Positions 42,737-51,388 of a DNA stretch of 64,000 nt are shown in pieces. Location of the stretch: the NCBI GenBank assembly GCA_036280655.1, contig DASUQI010000010.1:54471-118470 (forward strand), read 5' to 3'. The notes under the pieces were generated by a model. That model was not told the DNA's origin. It saw nothing but the letters and a program-made list of their open reading frames with translations, and searched no databases. The position numbers and the translations under genes are program-made. The stretch is from DASSJM01 sp036280655 (GTDB taxonomy: Bacteria > Actinomycetota > UBA4738 > HRBIN12). Position 1 is the stretch's first letter. Each line of letters begins with the position of its first letter.

Positions 42737-44164
42737 TCAGAGCGGAACGTGCGAGAGGACCATGATCCGCGGCTCGGTCATCTCCTCCATCGCGTACTTC
42801 AGGCCCTCGCGGCCGAACCCCGAGTCCTTCGAGCCGCCGTACGGCATCTGGTCCGCGCGGAACGCCGAGACGTCGTTCACGATGATGCCGCCGACCTCGA
42901 TGTCGCGGTGTGCCTGGAACGCGCGGTTCACGTCGTTCGTGAAGACGCCGGCCTGCAGGCCGAACCGCGAGTCGTTCACGGTCGCGATCGCCTCCTCGTA
43001 GGTCTGGTACGGGCTGATCGTGACGACCGGGCCGAAGATCTCCTCGCGGCACACCTTCATGTCCGGCGTGACGTCGGCGATCAGCGTCGGCTGGTAGAAG
43101 GGCTCCTCGCCCTTGCCGCCGGTGAGGATCGTCGCGCCCTGGGAGACCGCCTCCTGCACCCACTCGTCGATGCGGCCGACCTCGCTCTTCTGGATCACCG
43201 GGCCGACGTCGACCGTCGGGTCCATCGGGTCGCCGACCTTCAGGCTCTCGACCTGCTTCACGAGGCGAGCCGAGAAGTCCTCGTAGACCTCGGACTGCAC
43301 GAGCACCCGCTGCACGCTGATGCAGCTCTGCCCGGCCTGGTAGTACCCGCCGAACGCCACGCGCTGCGCCGCGAGGTCGAGGTCGGCGTCCGAGTGCACG
43401 ATCACGCCCGCGTTGCCGCCGAGCTCGAGCGTGACGCGCTTCCTGGGATCGAGGCCCTTCAGGTACCACCCGATCTCGCTCGAGCCCGTGAACGAGATCT
43501 TGCGGAACCGGTCGTCGCGCGCCATCCCGTCCGCCACCTTCGAAGACACCGGCAACACCTGGTACATGCCCTTCGGCAGGTCGGTCTCGGCGAAGAACTC
43601 GGCCAGCCGGAGCGAGCCGAGCGGCGTCGCCGAGGCCGGCTTCACGACGATCGGCGCCCCCACGGCGAGCGACGGCGCCACCTTGTGGGCCACGAGGTTC
43701 AGCGGGAAGTTGAACGGCGTGATCCCGAGCACCGGCCCGAACGCGAACCGGCGGATCAGCCCGATCCGCGAGCCGAGCGACGCCTCGGTGTCGAGCCGCA
43801 CGAGCTCGTCGTCGCCGTGCCGGATCACCTCGCTCGCCCACCGGAACGTCGAGATCGCCCGCGTCGCCTCCACCGTCGCCCACTTGAGCGGCTTGCCGCC
43901 CTCCCTGGCGATCAGCTCGGCGTTCTCCTCCACGGTCTCGGCGAGGCGCTTCGAGATGTGGTCGAGCGCGTTCGCGCGCGCGTGCACCGGGAGGTGTCGC
44001 GCCTCCTCGAACGCCGCCGCCGCGGTCGCGACCGCTTCCTCGACGTCGGCGTCGGTCGGCACGCCGATCTCGGCGACCACGCCGTCGTCGTAGGGACTGC
44101 GGACCTCGAACGAGCCCTCGCCGGTCCGCCACTCGCCGTTCACCAGGAACGGACGTGCCGTCAT
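42737..44164 (-). CDS. NAD(P)-dependent aldehyde dehydrogenase (GAPN/lactaldehyde-type subgroup)
   Basis: 475 residues of the ALDH superfamily. Landmarks: FGPVLGITPFNFPLNLVAHK, SFTGSSEIGWYLK, catalytic Glu in TLELGGNAG and nucleophile Cys in GYYQAGQSCISVQR, EEIFGPVV and MPYGGSKDSGFGREG. The AGQSC and LGGNAG forms are those of the subgroup that includes non-phosphorylating GAPDH, lactaldehyde and semialdehyde dehydrogenases. Start ATG 44164 with GGAAGTGAG upstream. Second gene in the minus-strand operon 45648-41287. Confidence 0.9.
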   Translation of the reverse strand: MTARPFLVNGEWRTGEGSFEVRSPYDDGVVAEIGVPTDADVEEAVATAAAAFEEARHLPVHARANALDHISKRLAETVEENAELIAREGGKPLKWATVEATRAISTFRWASEVIRHGDDELVRLDTEASLGSRIGLIRRFAFGPVLGITPFNFPLNLVAHKVAPSLAVGAPIVVKPASATPLGSLRLAEFFAETDLPKGMYQVLPVSSKVADGMARDDRFRKISFTGSSEIGWYLKGLDPRKRVTLELGGNAGVIVHSDADLDLAAQRVAFGGYYQAGQSCISVQRVLVQSEVYEDFSARLVKQVESLKVGDPMDPTVDVGPVIQKSEVGRIDEWVQEAVSQGATILTGGKGEEPFYQPTLIADVTPDMKVCREEIFGPVVTISPYQTYEEAIATVNDSRFGLQAGVFTNDVNRAFQAHRDIEVGGIIVNDVSAFRADQMPYGGSKDSGFGREGLKYAMEEMTEPRIMVLSHVPL

Positions 44165-44199
44165 GATTCGCTCACTTCCTTTCGCGTCGAGAGCAGCGT

Positions 44200-45648
44200 C
44201 TAGTCGAGCGACGCCATCACGTGCTTGACGTTGGTGTACTCCTCGATCGAGTAGATCGACATGTCCTTCCCGTATCCGCTCTGCTTGTACCCGCCGTGCG
44301 GCATCTCGGGGGTGAGCGGGATGTGGGTGTTGATCCACACGGTGCCGAACTGCAGCTTGCGCGACATCCGCAGCGCGCGCCCGACGTCGCGGGTCCACAC
44401 CGAGGCGGCGAGCCCGTAGTCGACGCCGTTCGCCCACGCGAGCGCCTGGTCCTCGTCGGAGAACTGCTGCACGGTCACGACCGGGCCGAACACCTCGTTC
44501 TGGATGATCTCGGACTCGTGCTCGACGTCGGTGACGACGGTCGGCGCGTACCACGATCCCGGCTGGTCGATCACCTCGCCGCCGACGCGGATCTTCGCGC
44601 CGTAGCCCCTCGCGCGCTCGACGAACCCGTGGATCCGCTCGAGCTGCACGTCCGAGACGACCGAACCCATCGCGTGCTCCTCGTCCCAGATGTCGCCGAT
44701 CTTCATCTCGGAGACCTTCGAGACCACCTCGGAGACCAGGTCGTCGTAGACCTTCGGGCCGGCGAGCACGCGCGTGGCCGCGGTGCAGTCCTGGCCTGAG
44801 TTGAAGAAGCCGGCGACCTGGATCCACTCGGCCGCGGTGGCGACGTCGGCGTCGTCGAACACGATCACCGGCGCCTTGCCGCCGAGCTCGAGGTGCACCC
44901 GCTTCAGCGTCTCGGCCGCGTTCCTCGCGATCAGCCGGCCGGTGGAGCTCTCGCCGGTGAGCGACACGATCCCGACGTCCGGGTGCTTCACGATCGCGTC
45001 GCCCACGGGCTCGCCGTCGCCGGTCACGACGTTGAACACGCCCGGCGGGAAGACCTCGGCCTCCTGGATCAGCTGCGCGAACTTCAGAAGCGTGAGCGGT
45101 GTGTTCTCGGCGGGCTTGATCACGACCGTGTTGCCGGCCGCGAGCGCCGGCCCGAGCTTCCACGCGGCCATGTACAGCGGGTAGTTCCACGGCGCGATGA
45201 GCCCGGCGACGCCGATCGGCTCGCGCCGCAGCATGCTCGTGAACCCCTTCATGTACTCGCCGGCCGCCAGACCCTCGAGGACGCGGGCGCCGGAGGCGAA
45301 GAACCGGAACTGGTCGGCGATGACCGGGATCTCCTCGGTCATCGTGAGCGCGTGCACCTTGCCGACGTTCTCGGACTCGAGCTTTCCGATCTCGTCGCCG
45401 TGCTCCTCGACGAGGTCGGCCATCTTGAGGAGCGCCCGGCTCCGCTCGCCCGGCGTCGCGTCGGACCAGGTCTCTTCGTAGGCCTTCTTCGCCGCCTTGA
45501 CGGCGCGGTCGACGTCGGCGGCCGTGCCCTCGGGGACCTCGGCGATCACCTCGCCGTGCGCGGGGCTGACGATCTCGCGCTTGTTGCCGTCGGAGGCGTC
45601 GGTCCACTCGCCGCCGATGAACATCTTGAAGCTCTTCACGTCCCCCAT
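44200..45648 (-). CDS. Aldehyde dehydrogenase, aminobutyraldehyde/betaine-aldehyde type
   Basis: 482 residues. IAPWNYPLYMAAWKLGPALA, SLTGESSTGRLIA, catalytic HLELGGKAPVIVFDDAD, nucleophile in GFFNSGQDCTAATRVL, NEVFGPVVTV and MPHGGYKQSGYGKDMS. The GQDC motif and GKDMSIYSIEEYT end are those of gamma-aminobutyraldehyde and related amino-aldehyde dehydrogenases (PatD/PuuC). Start ATG 45648 with GGGGAGG upstream. It probably oxidises an amino-aldehyde; GABA-type aminotransferase lies 1.4 kb away on the other strand. Confidence 0.9.
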   Translation of the reverse strand: MGDVKSFKMFIGGEWTDASDGNKREIVSPAHGEVIAEVPEGTAADVDRAVKAAKKAYEETWSDATPGERSRALLKMADLVEEHGDEIGKLESENVGKVHALTMTEEIPVIADQFRFFASGARVLEGLAAGEYMKGFTSMLRREPIGVAGLIAPWNYPLYMAAWKLGPALAAGNTVVIKPAENTPLTLLKFAQLIQEAEVFPPGVFNVVTGDGEPVGDAIVKHPDVGIVSLTGESSTGRLIARNAAETLKRVHLELGGKAPVIVFDDADVATAAEWIQVAGFFNSGQDCTAATRVLAGPKVYDDLVSEVVSKVSEMKIGDIWDEEHAMGSVVSDVQLERIHGFVERARGYGAKIRVGGEVIDQPGSWYAPTVVTDVEHESEIIQNEVFGPVVTVQQFSDEDQALAWANGVDYGLAASVWTRDVGRALRMSRKLQFGTVWINTHIPLTPEMPHGGYKQSGYGKDMSIYSIEEYTNVKHVMASLD

Positions 45649-45797
45649 CGATGCCTCCCCTTCGAACGCGGGGACGGGTCGCCCCGCAGGTCGCTGTGCC
45701 TGCCAGTATGCCGAAATCCCCAGTTCTCGTACCACCGCAAGGGGGTTTCGCAACGGCGAAGCCCGTCGTACCCTTGATCGACAGGGAGGTGGTGCTC

Positions 45798-46235
45798 GTG
45801 CAGCGCTACCTGGTGGTGGCCAACCAGACCCTCGGCGCCGAGACCCTCGCCAACCGGCTCCGCGACCTCGCCCGCCACGGTCCCGTCTCGTTCACCCTCG
45901 TCGTTCCCGCGACCCCGCCCCGCGACCACGTCTGGACCGAGGGCGAGGCGCGGGCGACCGCCAAGGCGAGCCTGGACGCGGCGATGGCGCGGTTCGCGGG
46001 CCTCGACGCCGAGCTCGAGGGCGAGGTCGGCGACGGGAACCCGATGCTCGCGATCGGGGACGCGATCCGCGACCACGGACCGTTCGACGGGATCGTGATC
46101 TCCACGTTTCCCAAGGGCCTGTCGAAGTGGCTCAAGGTGGACCTGCCGCACCGTTGCGAGGCCGCCTACGGGATCCCGGTCACGCACGTGGTCGGCGAGC
46201 CGGAGCACGCGGGTTCGGGCAGACGCAGGCAGTAG
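45798..46235 (+). CDS. Universal-stress-protein-like (UspA fold) protein
   Basis: 145 residues starting VQRYLVVANQTLG. A strand-loop with ANQT, LVVPATPP, a helix rich in Ala/Glu, then FDGIVISTFPKGLSKWLKVDLPHR and VPVTHV-like end (IPVTHVVGEP) are the pattern of actinobacterial UspA-fold nucleotide-binding proteins. GTG at 45798 selected because GGGAGG is 8 nt upstream; other GTGs at 45789 and 45792 are too close. Divergent from the aldehyde dehydrogenase operon. Role unknown. Confidence 0.7.
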   Translation: MQRYLVVANQTLGAETLANRLRDLARHGPVSFTLVVPATPPRDHVWTEGEARATAKASLDAAMARFAGLDAELEGEVGDGNPMLAIGDAIRDHGPFDGIVISTFPKGLSKWLKVDLPHRCEAAYGIPVTHVVGEPEHAGSGRRRQ

Positions 46236-46243
46236 ATTTCGGC

Positions 46244-46282
46244 TGAGTCATGTTGACTTAGTCCACTTGACTCATCTATCAT
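46244..46282 (+). promoter_or_regulatory. Promoter and repeat operator of the toxin-antitoxin pair
   Basis: TTGACT (46253-46258), 18-bp spacer, TATCAT (46277-46282), then the antitoxin ATG 8 nt later: a near-consensus promoter with a leaderless start. TGAGTCA (46244-46250) and TGACTCA (46268-46274) form an inverted repeat around the -35 and spacer, and a second TTGACT lies at 46267; likely the antitoxin operator. The stretch is AT-richer than its surroundings. Confidence 0.65.
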
Positions 46283-46290
46283 TCGGGTTC

Positions 46291-46554
46291 ATGGCAAGAG
46301 CTGAACACGTGGCCTCCAAGGCCATCGTGAACGTGCACGAGGCGAAGACGCACCTGTCGCGCCTGCTCGAACGGGTGCAGCACGGCGAGGAGGTCGTCAT
46401 CGCGAAGGCGGGGAAACCGGTCGCGCGGCTTGTCCCGATCGAGCCGGCGCCGGGGAAGCGCCCGATCGGCCGGGACAAGGGCAAGATCTGGATGTCGGAC
46501 GACTTCGACGAGCCGCTCCCCTGGCAGATCTTCCCCGGGTTCCCGCTCCAGTGA
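46291..46554 (+). CDS. Phd/YefM-type antitoxin
   Basis: 87 residues with the prevent-host-death N-terminal pattern VNVHEAKTHLSRLLERVQHG followed by EEVVIAKAGKPVARLVPI, the DNA-binding and dimer part, and a disordered acidic C-terminal tail (MSDDFDEPLPWQIFPGF) that should wrap the toxin. ATG 46291 is preferred over an upstream ATG because of the adjacent -10. Its TGA overlaps the toxin GTG, the usual coupling. Confidence 0.93.
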   Translation: MARAEHVASKAIVNVHEAKTHLSRLLERVQHGEEVVIAKAGKPVARLVPIEPAPGKRPIGRDKGKIWMSDDFDEPLPWQIFPGFPLQ

Positions 46555-46937
46555 GGGTCCTCCTCGATTCGCTCGCGATCCTGTGGGCGACGCTCGCCGA
46601 CGATCGGCTCCCTCCAGCCGTGCTCGATCTGGTCGAGGACCGCTCGAACGTGATGGTCGTCAGCGTCGCCACCACGTGGGAACTGACGCTCAAAGCGATG
46701 GCGGGTCGGCTGGACCTGCCGGAACCTGCGGACGCCTACTTCGACGGGCTCGTTCGTGATTTCGGCTACGAACTTCTCCCCGTTCACCAGCGCCACGTCG
46801 CGGCCCTACCGGAGTTGCCACCCGTGCACGCCGACCCCTTCGATCGCATGTTGGTCGCGCAGGCGCTGGTGGAGGACCTCGACGTGGTCACGGGCGACGA
46901 GCGCATCCGGCGTTACCCGGTTCGCACGATCTGGTAA
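46551..46937 (+). CDS. PIN-domain (VapC-type) ribonuclease toxin
   Basis: 128 residues with PIN acidic residues D6 (LLDSLAILWA), E44 (ATTWELTLKA), D95/D98 (HADPFDRMLVAQAL) and D116 (VTGDERI). These coordinate Mg for tRNA or mRNA cleavage in VapC toxins. The usual LLDTH opening is LLDSL here, so the Thr/His after the first Asp are changed, but all acids remain. Paired with a Phd-type antitoxin, a common mixed pairing. Confidence 0.92.
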   Translation: MRVLLDSLAILWATLADDRLPPAVLDLVEDRSNVMVVSVATTWELTLKAMAGRLDLPEPADAYFDGLVRDFGYELLPVHQRHVAALPELPPVHADPFDRMLVAQALVEDLDVVTGDERIRRYPVRTIW

Positions 46938-47012
46938 GCGCCCCCGCACGCCCGGCGCAGGGGTCTCGCCGGCGTGGGAGACTGGCGCCACCCTCACGAG
47001 GAGGCTCGACGC

Positions 47013-48344
47013 GTGGACATCCCGCAGGAGCGCAAGGTCGTCACCGAGATCCCGGGGCCGAGGTCGCGCGAGTGGTTCGAGCGCCGCGCGAACGCCGTCC
47101 CGCAGGCCGTGTTCAACATCCACCCGATCGTCACGGCGCGCGGCTCGGGCGCGATCATCGAGGACGTCGACGGCAACCGCCTGATCGACTTCGCGACCGG
47201 CATCTCCGTCCTGAACGTCGGACACACCTCGCCCGAGGTCGTCAAAGCGGCGCAGCGGCAGCTCGAGCTCGACACGCACACCTGCTTCCACGTCACCGCG
47301 AACGAGCCGTACATCGAGCTCGCCGAGCGGCTGAACGCGCTCGCGCCCGGCGACTTCGAGAAGAAGACGATGTTCGCGAACTCGGGCGCCGAGGCCGTCG
47401 AGAACGCGGTGAAGATCGCGCGGAAGGCGACCGGGCGGCAGGCGGTGGTGACGTTCGACCACGCGTTCCACGGGCGGACGCTGCTCGCGATGTCGCTCAC
47501 GGCCAAGGTGATGCCGTACAAGCAGGGCATGGGGCCGTTCGCGCCCGAGATCTACCGGCTCCCGTTCGCCTACCCGTACCGCTGGCCGGGCGGGGCCGAG
47601 CGCTGCGCCGAGGAGGCGCTCGACTACGCGCGCGAGGAGATCCACAAGCACATCGGCGAGGAGAACGTCGCCGCGGTGATCCTCGAGCCGATCCAGGGCG
47701 AGGGCGGATTCATCGTCCCGGCCGAGGGCTTCGTGAAGGGCCTCGCCGAGTTCTGCTCGGAGCACGGGATCCTGTTCATCGCGGACGAGATCCAGAGCGG
47801 CATGGGCCGCGCCGGCCGCTGGTTCGCGATCGAGGACGAGGGCGTCGTGCCCGACCTGATCACGAGCGCGAAGTCGCTCGGGGGCGGGCTGCCGATCAGC
47901 GGGGTGACGGGCCGGGCCGACGTGATGGACTCGGTGCACGTCGGCGGCCTCGGGGGCACGTACGGCGGGAACCCGGTCGCGGCGGCCGCGGCGCTCACGG
48001 TGCTCGATCAGATCGAGCGCGAGGGCCTGCTCGAGCGCTCGCGGACGCTCGGCCAGAAGGTGCTCGGGCGGCTGCGCGAGCTGCAGGACCGCCACGAGGT
48101 GATCGGCGAGGTTCGCGGCCGCGGGATGATGACCGCGATCGAGCTTGTGAGCGACCGCGGGACGAAGGAGCCATTGAGCGGTCCGGACGGGAACGCGATC
48201 GTCAAGCGGTGCCTGGATGAGGGCGTCGTGATCCTGAAGGCCGGGACCTACGACAACGTGATCCGGCTGCTGCCGCCGCTCACGATCGACGAGGGCCTGC
48301 TCGACGAGGGCCTCGACGTTCTGGACTCCGCGCTCGGCGCGTAG
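47013..48344 (+). CDS. gabT: 4-aminobutyrate-type class III aminotransferase
   Basis: 443 residues. Class III PLP fold: GAIIEDVDGNRLIDFATGISVLN, FANSGAEAVENAVKIAR, FDHAFHGRTLLAMSLT, IQGEGGFIVPAEGF, FIADEIQSGMGRAGRWFA and the PLP lysine region SAKSLGGGLPISGV. Such enzymes move the amino group of GABA, 5-aminovalerate or ornithine-like amines to 2-oxoglutarate. GTG 47013 chosen, with GAGGAGG about 9 nt upstream. Fits with the aldehyde dehydrogenases to the left as one catabolic route, although in its own transcription unit. Confidence 0.9.
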   Translation: MDIPQERKVVTEIPGPRSREWFERRANAVPQAVFNIHPIVTARGSGAIIEDVDGNRLIDFATGISVLNVGHTSPEVVKAAQRQLELDTHTCFHVTANEPYIELAERLNALAPGDFEKKTMFANSGAEAVENAVKIARKATGRQAVVTFDHAFHGRTLLAMSLTAKVMPYKQGMGPFAPEIYRLPFAYPYRWPGGAERCAEEALDYAREEIHKHIGEENVAAVILEPIQGEGGFIVPAEGFVKGLAEFCSEHGILFIADEIQSGMGRAGRWFAIEDEGVVPDLITSAKSLGGGLPISGVTGRADVMDSVHVGGLGGTYGGNPVAAAAALTVLDQIEREGLLERSRTLGQKVLGRLRELQDRHEVIGEVRGRGMMTAIELVSDRGTKEPLSGPDGNAIVKRCLDEGVVILKAGTYDNVIRLLPPLTIDEGLLDEGLDVLDSALGA

Positions 48345-48369
48345 TTCGAGGCCGCGCTCGGTCGGCTGC

Positions 48370-48375
48370 TAGCGT
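48370..48375 (+). promoter_or_regulatory. Putative -10 element (TAGCGT) of leaderless MFS gene
   Basis: TAGCGT ends 6 nt before the ATG at 48382. Confidence 0.4.
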
Positions 48376-48381
48376 CGGAGC

Positions 48382-49656
48382 ATGGCGGAGGGCGAGGTCG
48401 AACGGGAGCGGACCTCCCGCCTCCGCCGCATCGCGGTCGACGTCACGCCGCTCCGCGTCTCGCGCGACTACCGGCGCCTCTGGCTCGGGCTGCTCGCGTC
48501 GACGTTCGGCTCGCAGTTCACGATCGTCGCGACCTACCTGCAGGTCTACGAGCTCACCGAATCGACCGCGGCGGTCGGCCTCCTCGGGCTCGTGGGATTC
48601 GTCGGACTCGTAGCAGGGACGCTCGCCGGAAGCACGTTCCTCGACGCGTTCGACCGCCGCAAGATCCTCATCGCGTCCCAGGTCGGCTATCTCGGATCGT
48701 CGGGACTCCTGTTCGCGGGCGCCCTGCAGGGGGATCCGCCTCTCGCCCTGATCTACGTCGCGGTCGCCGGGATCGCCGCGACGAGCGCGATCGACAGCCC
48801 GACGCGGAGCGCCATCACGCCGCGTCTGATCGACCGGAGCCTCCTTCCGGCCGCCGCGGCGCTCAACCAGGTCCTGTGGAACGGCGCGGGGCTGATCGGG
48901 CCGGCGCTCGCCGGCATCGTGGTGGGCGCCTGGGGGTACTCGTGGGCCTACGCGATCGACCTGATCTCGGTCGGGCTGCTGCTCCTGTCCTCAATGCTGA
49001 TCCGGCCGTTGCCGCCGGCCGAGGGCGAGCGCGCGACGGTCGGGTGGCGGGCGGTCAGGGAAGGCTTCGCCTTCCTCCGTGGCCGCAAGGTCCTCCAGTC
49101 GACGTTCGTGATCGACATCATCGCGATGGTGTTCGGGATGCCTCGGGCGCTGTTCCCCATCCTCGCGCTCACGCAGTTCCACCGAGGACCGGAGGTCGTG
49201 GGGCTACTGTTCGCGGCGCCTGCCGTCGGCGCGTTCCTCGGCGCGGCGACGACGGGCTGGGTCGGCCGGATCAGGCACCAGGGGCTCGCGGTGATCTGGG
49301 CCGTGGTCGTCTGGGGCGCGGGGATCGCGGCGTTCGGCCTCGTCGGCTCGAACCTGTGGCTCGGCCTGTTCCTCCTCGCGGTGGCCGGCGCCGCCGACGT
49401 CATCTCGGCCGTGTTCCGCAACACGATCCTGCAGGTCACGGTCCCCGAGAACCTCCGGGGCCGACTGTTCGGGATCCACATCCTCGTCGTCACCGGCGGT
49501 CCGCGTCTCGGCGACCTCGAGGCGGGGCTCGTGGCGGCGGCGTTCGGGCCGATCGTCTCGGTGGTCTCGGGCGGGTTGCTGTGCATCGTGGGCGCCGGAA
49601 TCGTCGCCTGGCGGGTCCCCGCGTTCCGCCGGTATCACGCCGGCGACCCTGGCTAA
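48382..49656 (+). CDS. MFS exporter (EntS/tetracycline-type)
   Basis: 424 residues with 12 membrane segments. N-terminal YRRLWLGLLASTFGSQFTI and LAGSTFLDAFDRRKILIASQ (motif A), central RSAITPRLIDRSLLPAAAALNQ and a late TVPENLRGRLFGIHIL, characteristic of the EntS/DHA3-type exporters of siderophores or drugs. Substrate unknown. 13 nt upstream of the Mur-ligase gene, but that gene has its own -10. Confidence 0.87.
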   Translation: MAEGEVERERTSRLRRIAVDVTPLRVSRDYRRLWLGLLASTFGSQFTIVATYLQVYELTESTAAVGLLGLVGFVGLVAGTLAGSTFLDAFDRRKILIASQVGYLGSSGLLFAGALQGDPPLALIYVAVAGIAATSAIDSPTRSAITPRLIDRSLLPAAAALNQVLWNGAGLIGPALAGIVVGAWGYSWAYAIDLISVGLLLLSSMLIRPLPPAEGERATVGWRAVREGFAFLRGRKVLQSTFVIDIIAMVFGMPRALFPILALTQFHRGPEVVGLLFAAPAVGAFLGAATTGWVGRIRHQGLAVIWAVVVWGAGIAAFGLVGSNLWLGLFLLAVAGAADVISAVFRNTILQVTVPENLRGRLFGIHILVVTGGPRLGDLEAGLVAAAFGPIVSVVSGGLLCIVGAGIVAWRVPAFRRYHAGDPG

Positions 49657-49657
49657 C

Positions 49658-49663
49658 TAAGCT
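49658..49663 (+). promoter_or_regulatory. Putative -10 element (TAAGCT) of leaderless Mur-ligase gene
   Basis: TAAGCT ends 6 nt before the GTG at 49670. Confidence 0.45.
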
Positions 49664-49669
49664 GCGCCC

Positions 49670-51388
49670 GTGGCACCTCCACGCGCCGAGCTCGTCGAAC
49701 TCCGGGTGCTCGACGGCCCGAACCTCTACTTCCCACGTCCCGCGGTGAAGGTGACGCTCGGCGTGGGGGGCTGGGTCGCCGCGCCGGCCGAACGCGTCGA
49801 GTCCGCGATGGAGCGCGCCGGCGCGACCGGACGCCCGGGCAAGCCGGGTTCCGACCTCCGTCGCCGGACGATCGCTCGCCTCGCCGGACGCCTGACGTGG
49901 CGGCTCGCACGCGCGTCCGGGGTTCGTCTCGCGGTCCGCGCCCGGCCGGGTCCCGAACCCGACCAGGTCGTGGTCGCGTTCCCGTGGCGGCGACGGACGG
50001 CGGCCGAGGCGCTGGGGGCCGAGGTCGCGCCGCTCGTCCACGAGGCCGGCGGACGCCGCTCGGTCGAGCGGATGCTCGTCGAGGCCGGCGAACGGCTCCG
50101 CGCCGTCGAGGCCGGGGACGAGCCCGAGGTGACCGATCCCGACCGACCCGTGATCTCGGTGACCGGGACGAACGGCAAGACCACGGTCGTCCGGCTGCTC
50201 GCACACATCGTCCGGACGGCCGGGCGCACGGTCGCGTACTCGTCCACCGACGGCGTGTACCGAGGTGAGAGCGAGCTGGTCGAGGCCGGCGACTACTCGG
50301 GGTTCGGCGGCGCCGCGACGGCGCTCGCCCAGGAGCCGGACGTGGCGGTGCTCGAGACGGCGCGCGGCGGGATCCTGCTTCGCGGGATCGGCGTCCTCCA
50401 CAACGACGTCGCCGTCGTGACCAACGTCTCCGAAGACCATCTCGATCTGCACGGGATCCACACGCTCGACCAGCTCGCCGAGGTGAAGTCGACGATCACG
50501 CGGATCACGCGGCCGGAGGGCTGGGACGTGCTGAACGCTGACGACCCCCGCGTGCTAGCGATGCGGCGCGGCGCGACGGGGCGGGCGTGGCTCTGCTCGC
50601 TTGACCCGTGGCATCCGGGGATCCGCGACGTGCTCGCCGAGGGGGGACGCGCGACGGTCCCGCTCGACGGCGCGATGACCGTGCTGGCGGGTTCGCGGTC
50701 GCACCCGCTCGTCCCATTGCTCGACGTGCCGGTCACGATCGCCGGCATCTCCCGCCACAACGTGATGAACGCGATGCAGGCCGCGTCGGCCGCGCTCGCG
50801 ATCGGGCTGCCCGAACGCGCCGTGGCGAAGGGCCTGAAGACGTTCGTGATGGATCCGGACCGCAACCCCGGCCGCGCGAACCTGTTCGAGCTCGACGGGC
50901 GGGTGATCGTCGTGGACTACGCGCACAACGAGGCGGGGATGATCGGCCTCACCGAGATCCTGGGCGGGCTGCGGAAACCGGGCCGCCAGGTCTGGATCGT
51001 CATCTGCGCGGCCGGAGACCGGACCGACAAGATCCTGCACGACTACGCCTACCGTGCCGCGCGCGGCTCGGACCACGTCGCGATCGCCGAGCTCGTGCGG
51101 TACCTCCGCGGCCGGGAGCGCGAGGCCGTGGTCGAACGGCTCGCAGACGGCGCCCGCGACGGCGGCGCCGTGGAGCTCGACGTCTACGCGGACGAGCTCG
51201 CGGGGCTCCGCGGCGTGCACTCTCGTTCGAAGCGAGGGGACGTGATCGGCGTGACCGCGCTGGGGATGCGCCCCCAGCTCTTCGCGTGGCTCGAGGAGGC
51301 GGGCGCGTCGAGGATGACGCCAGGGCGCGTTCGGCAGCGGGTGCGGGCGGCAGCCGCGTCGCCGGCGACGATGACCGGCCGGAACTAG
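49670..51388 (+). CDS. Mur ligase-family protein with cyanophycin-synthetase-like N-terminus, no ATP-grasp
   Basis: 572 residues. The N-terminal ~150 residues begin LRVLDGPNLYFPRPAVKVTL, resembling the CphA N-domain, but the ATP-grasp domain of CphA is missing. The Mur central domain follows with P-loop GTNGKTT (166-172), ETARGGILLRGIG, VVTNVSEDHLDLHGI, and a C-terminal ligase domain with NPGRANLFELDG and VDYAHNEAGM and a GDRTDK loop. It would make an ATP-dependent amide bond; the substrates are unknown. A second, related gene lies at the right edge (63320). Probably not a true cyanophycin synthetase. Confidence 0.83.
   Translation: MAPPRAELVELRVLDGPNLYFPRPAVKVTLGVGGWVAAPAERVESAMERAGATGRPGKPGSDLRRRTIARLAGRLTWRLARASGVRLAVRARPGPEPDQVVVAFPWRRRTAAEALGAEVAPLVHEAGGRRSVERMLVEAGERLRAVEAGDEPEVTDPDRPVISVTGTNGKTTVVRLLAHIVRTAGRTVAYSSTDGVYRGESELVEAGDYSGFGGAATALAQEPDVAVLETARGGILLRGIGVLHNDVAVVTNVSEDHLDLHGIHTLDQLAEVKSTITRITRPEGWDVLNADDPRVLAMRRGATGRAWLCSLDPWHPGIRDVLAEGGRATVPLDGAMTVLAGSRSHPLVPLLDVPVTIAGISRHNVMNAMQAASAALAIGLPERAVAKGLKTFVMDPDRNPGRANLFELDGRVIVVDYAHNEAGMIGLTEILGGLRKPGRQVWIVICAAGDRTDKILHDYAYRAARGSDHVAIAELVRYLRGREREAVVERLADGARDGGAVELDVYADELAGLRGVHSRSKRGDVIGVTALGMRPQLFAWLEEAGASRMTPGRVRQRVRAAAASPATMTGRN

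Noticed and set aside
49670..51388. Cyanophycin synthetase
   Set aside because: The ATP-grasp domain required for aspartate addition is absent; only an N-terminal segment and the Mur half are present.
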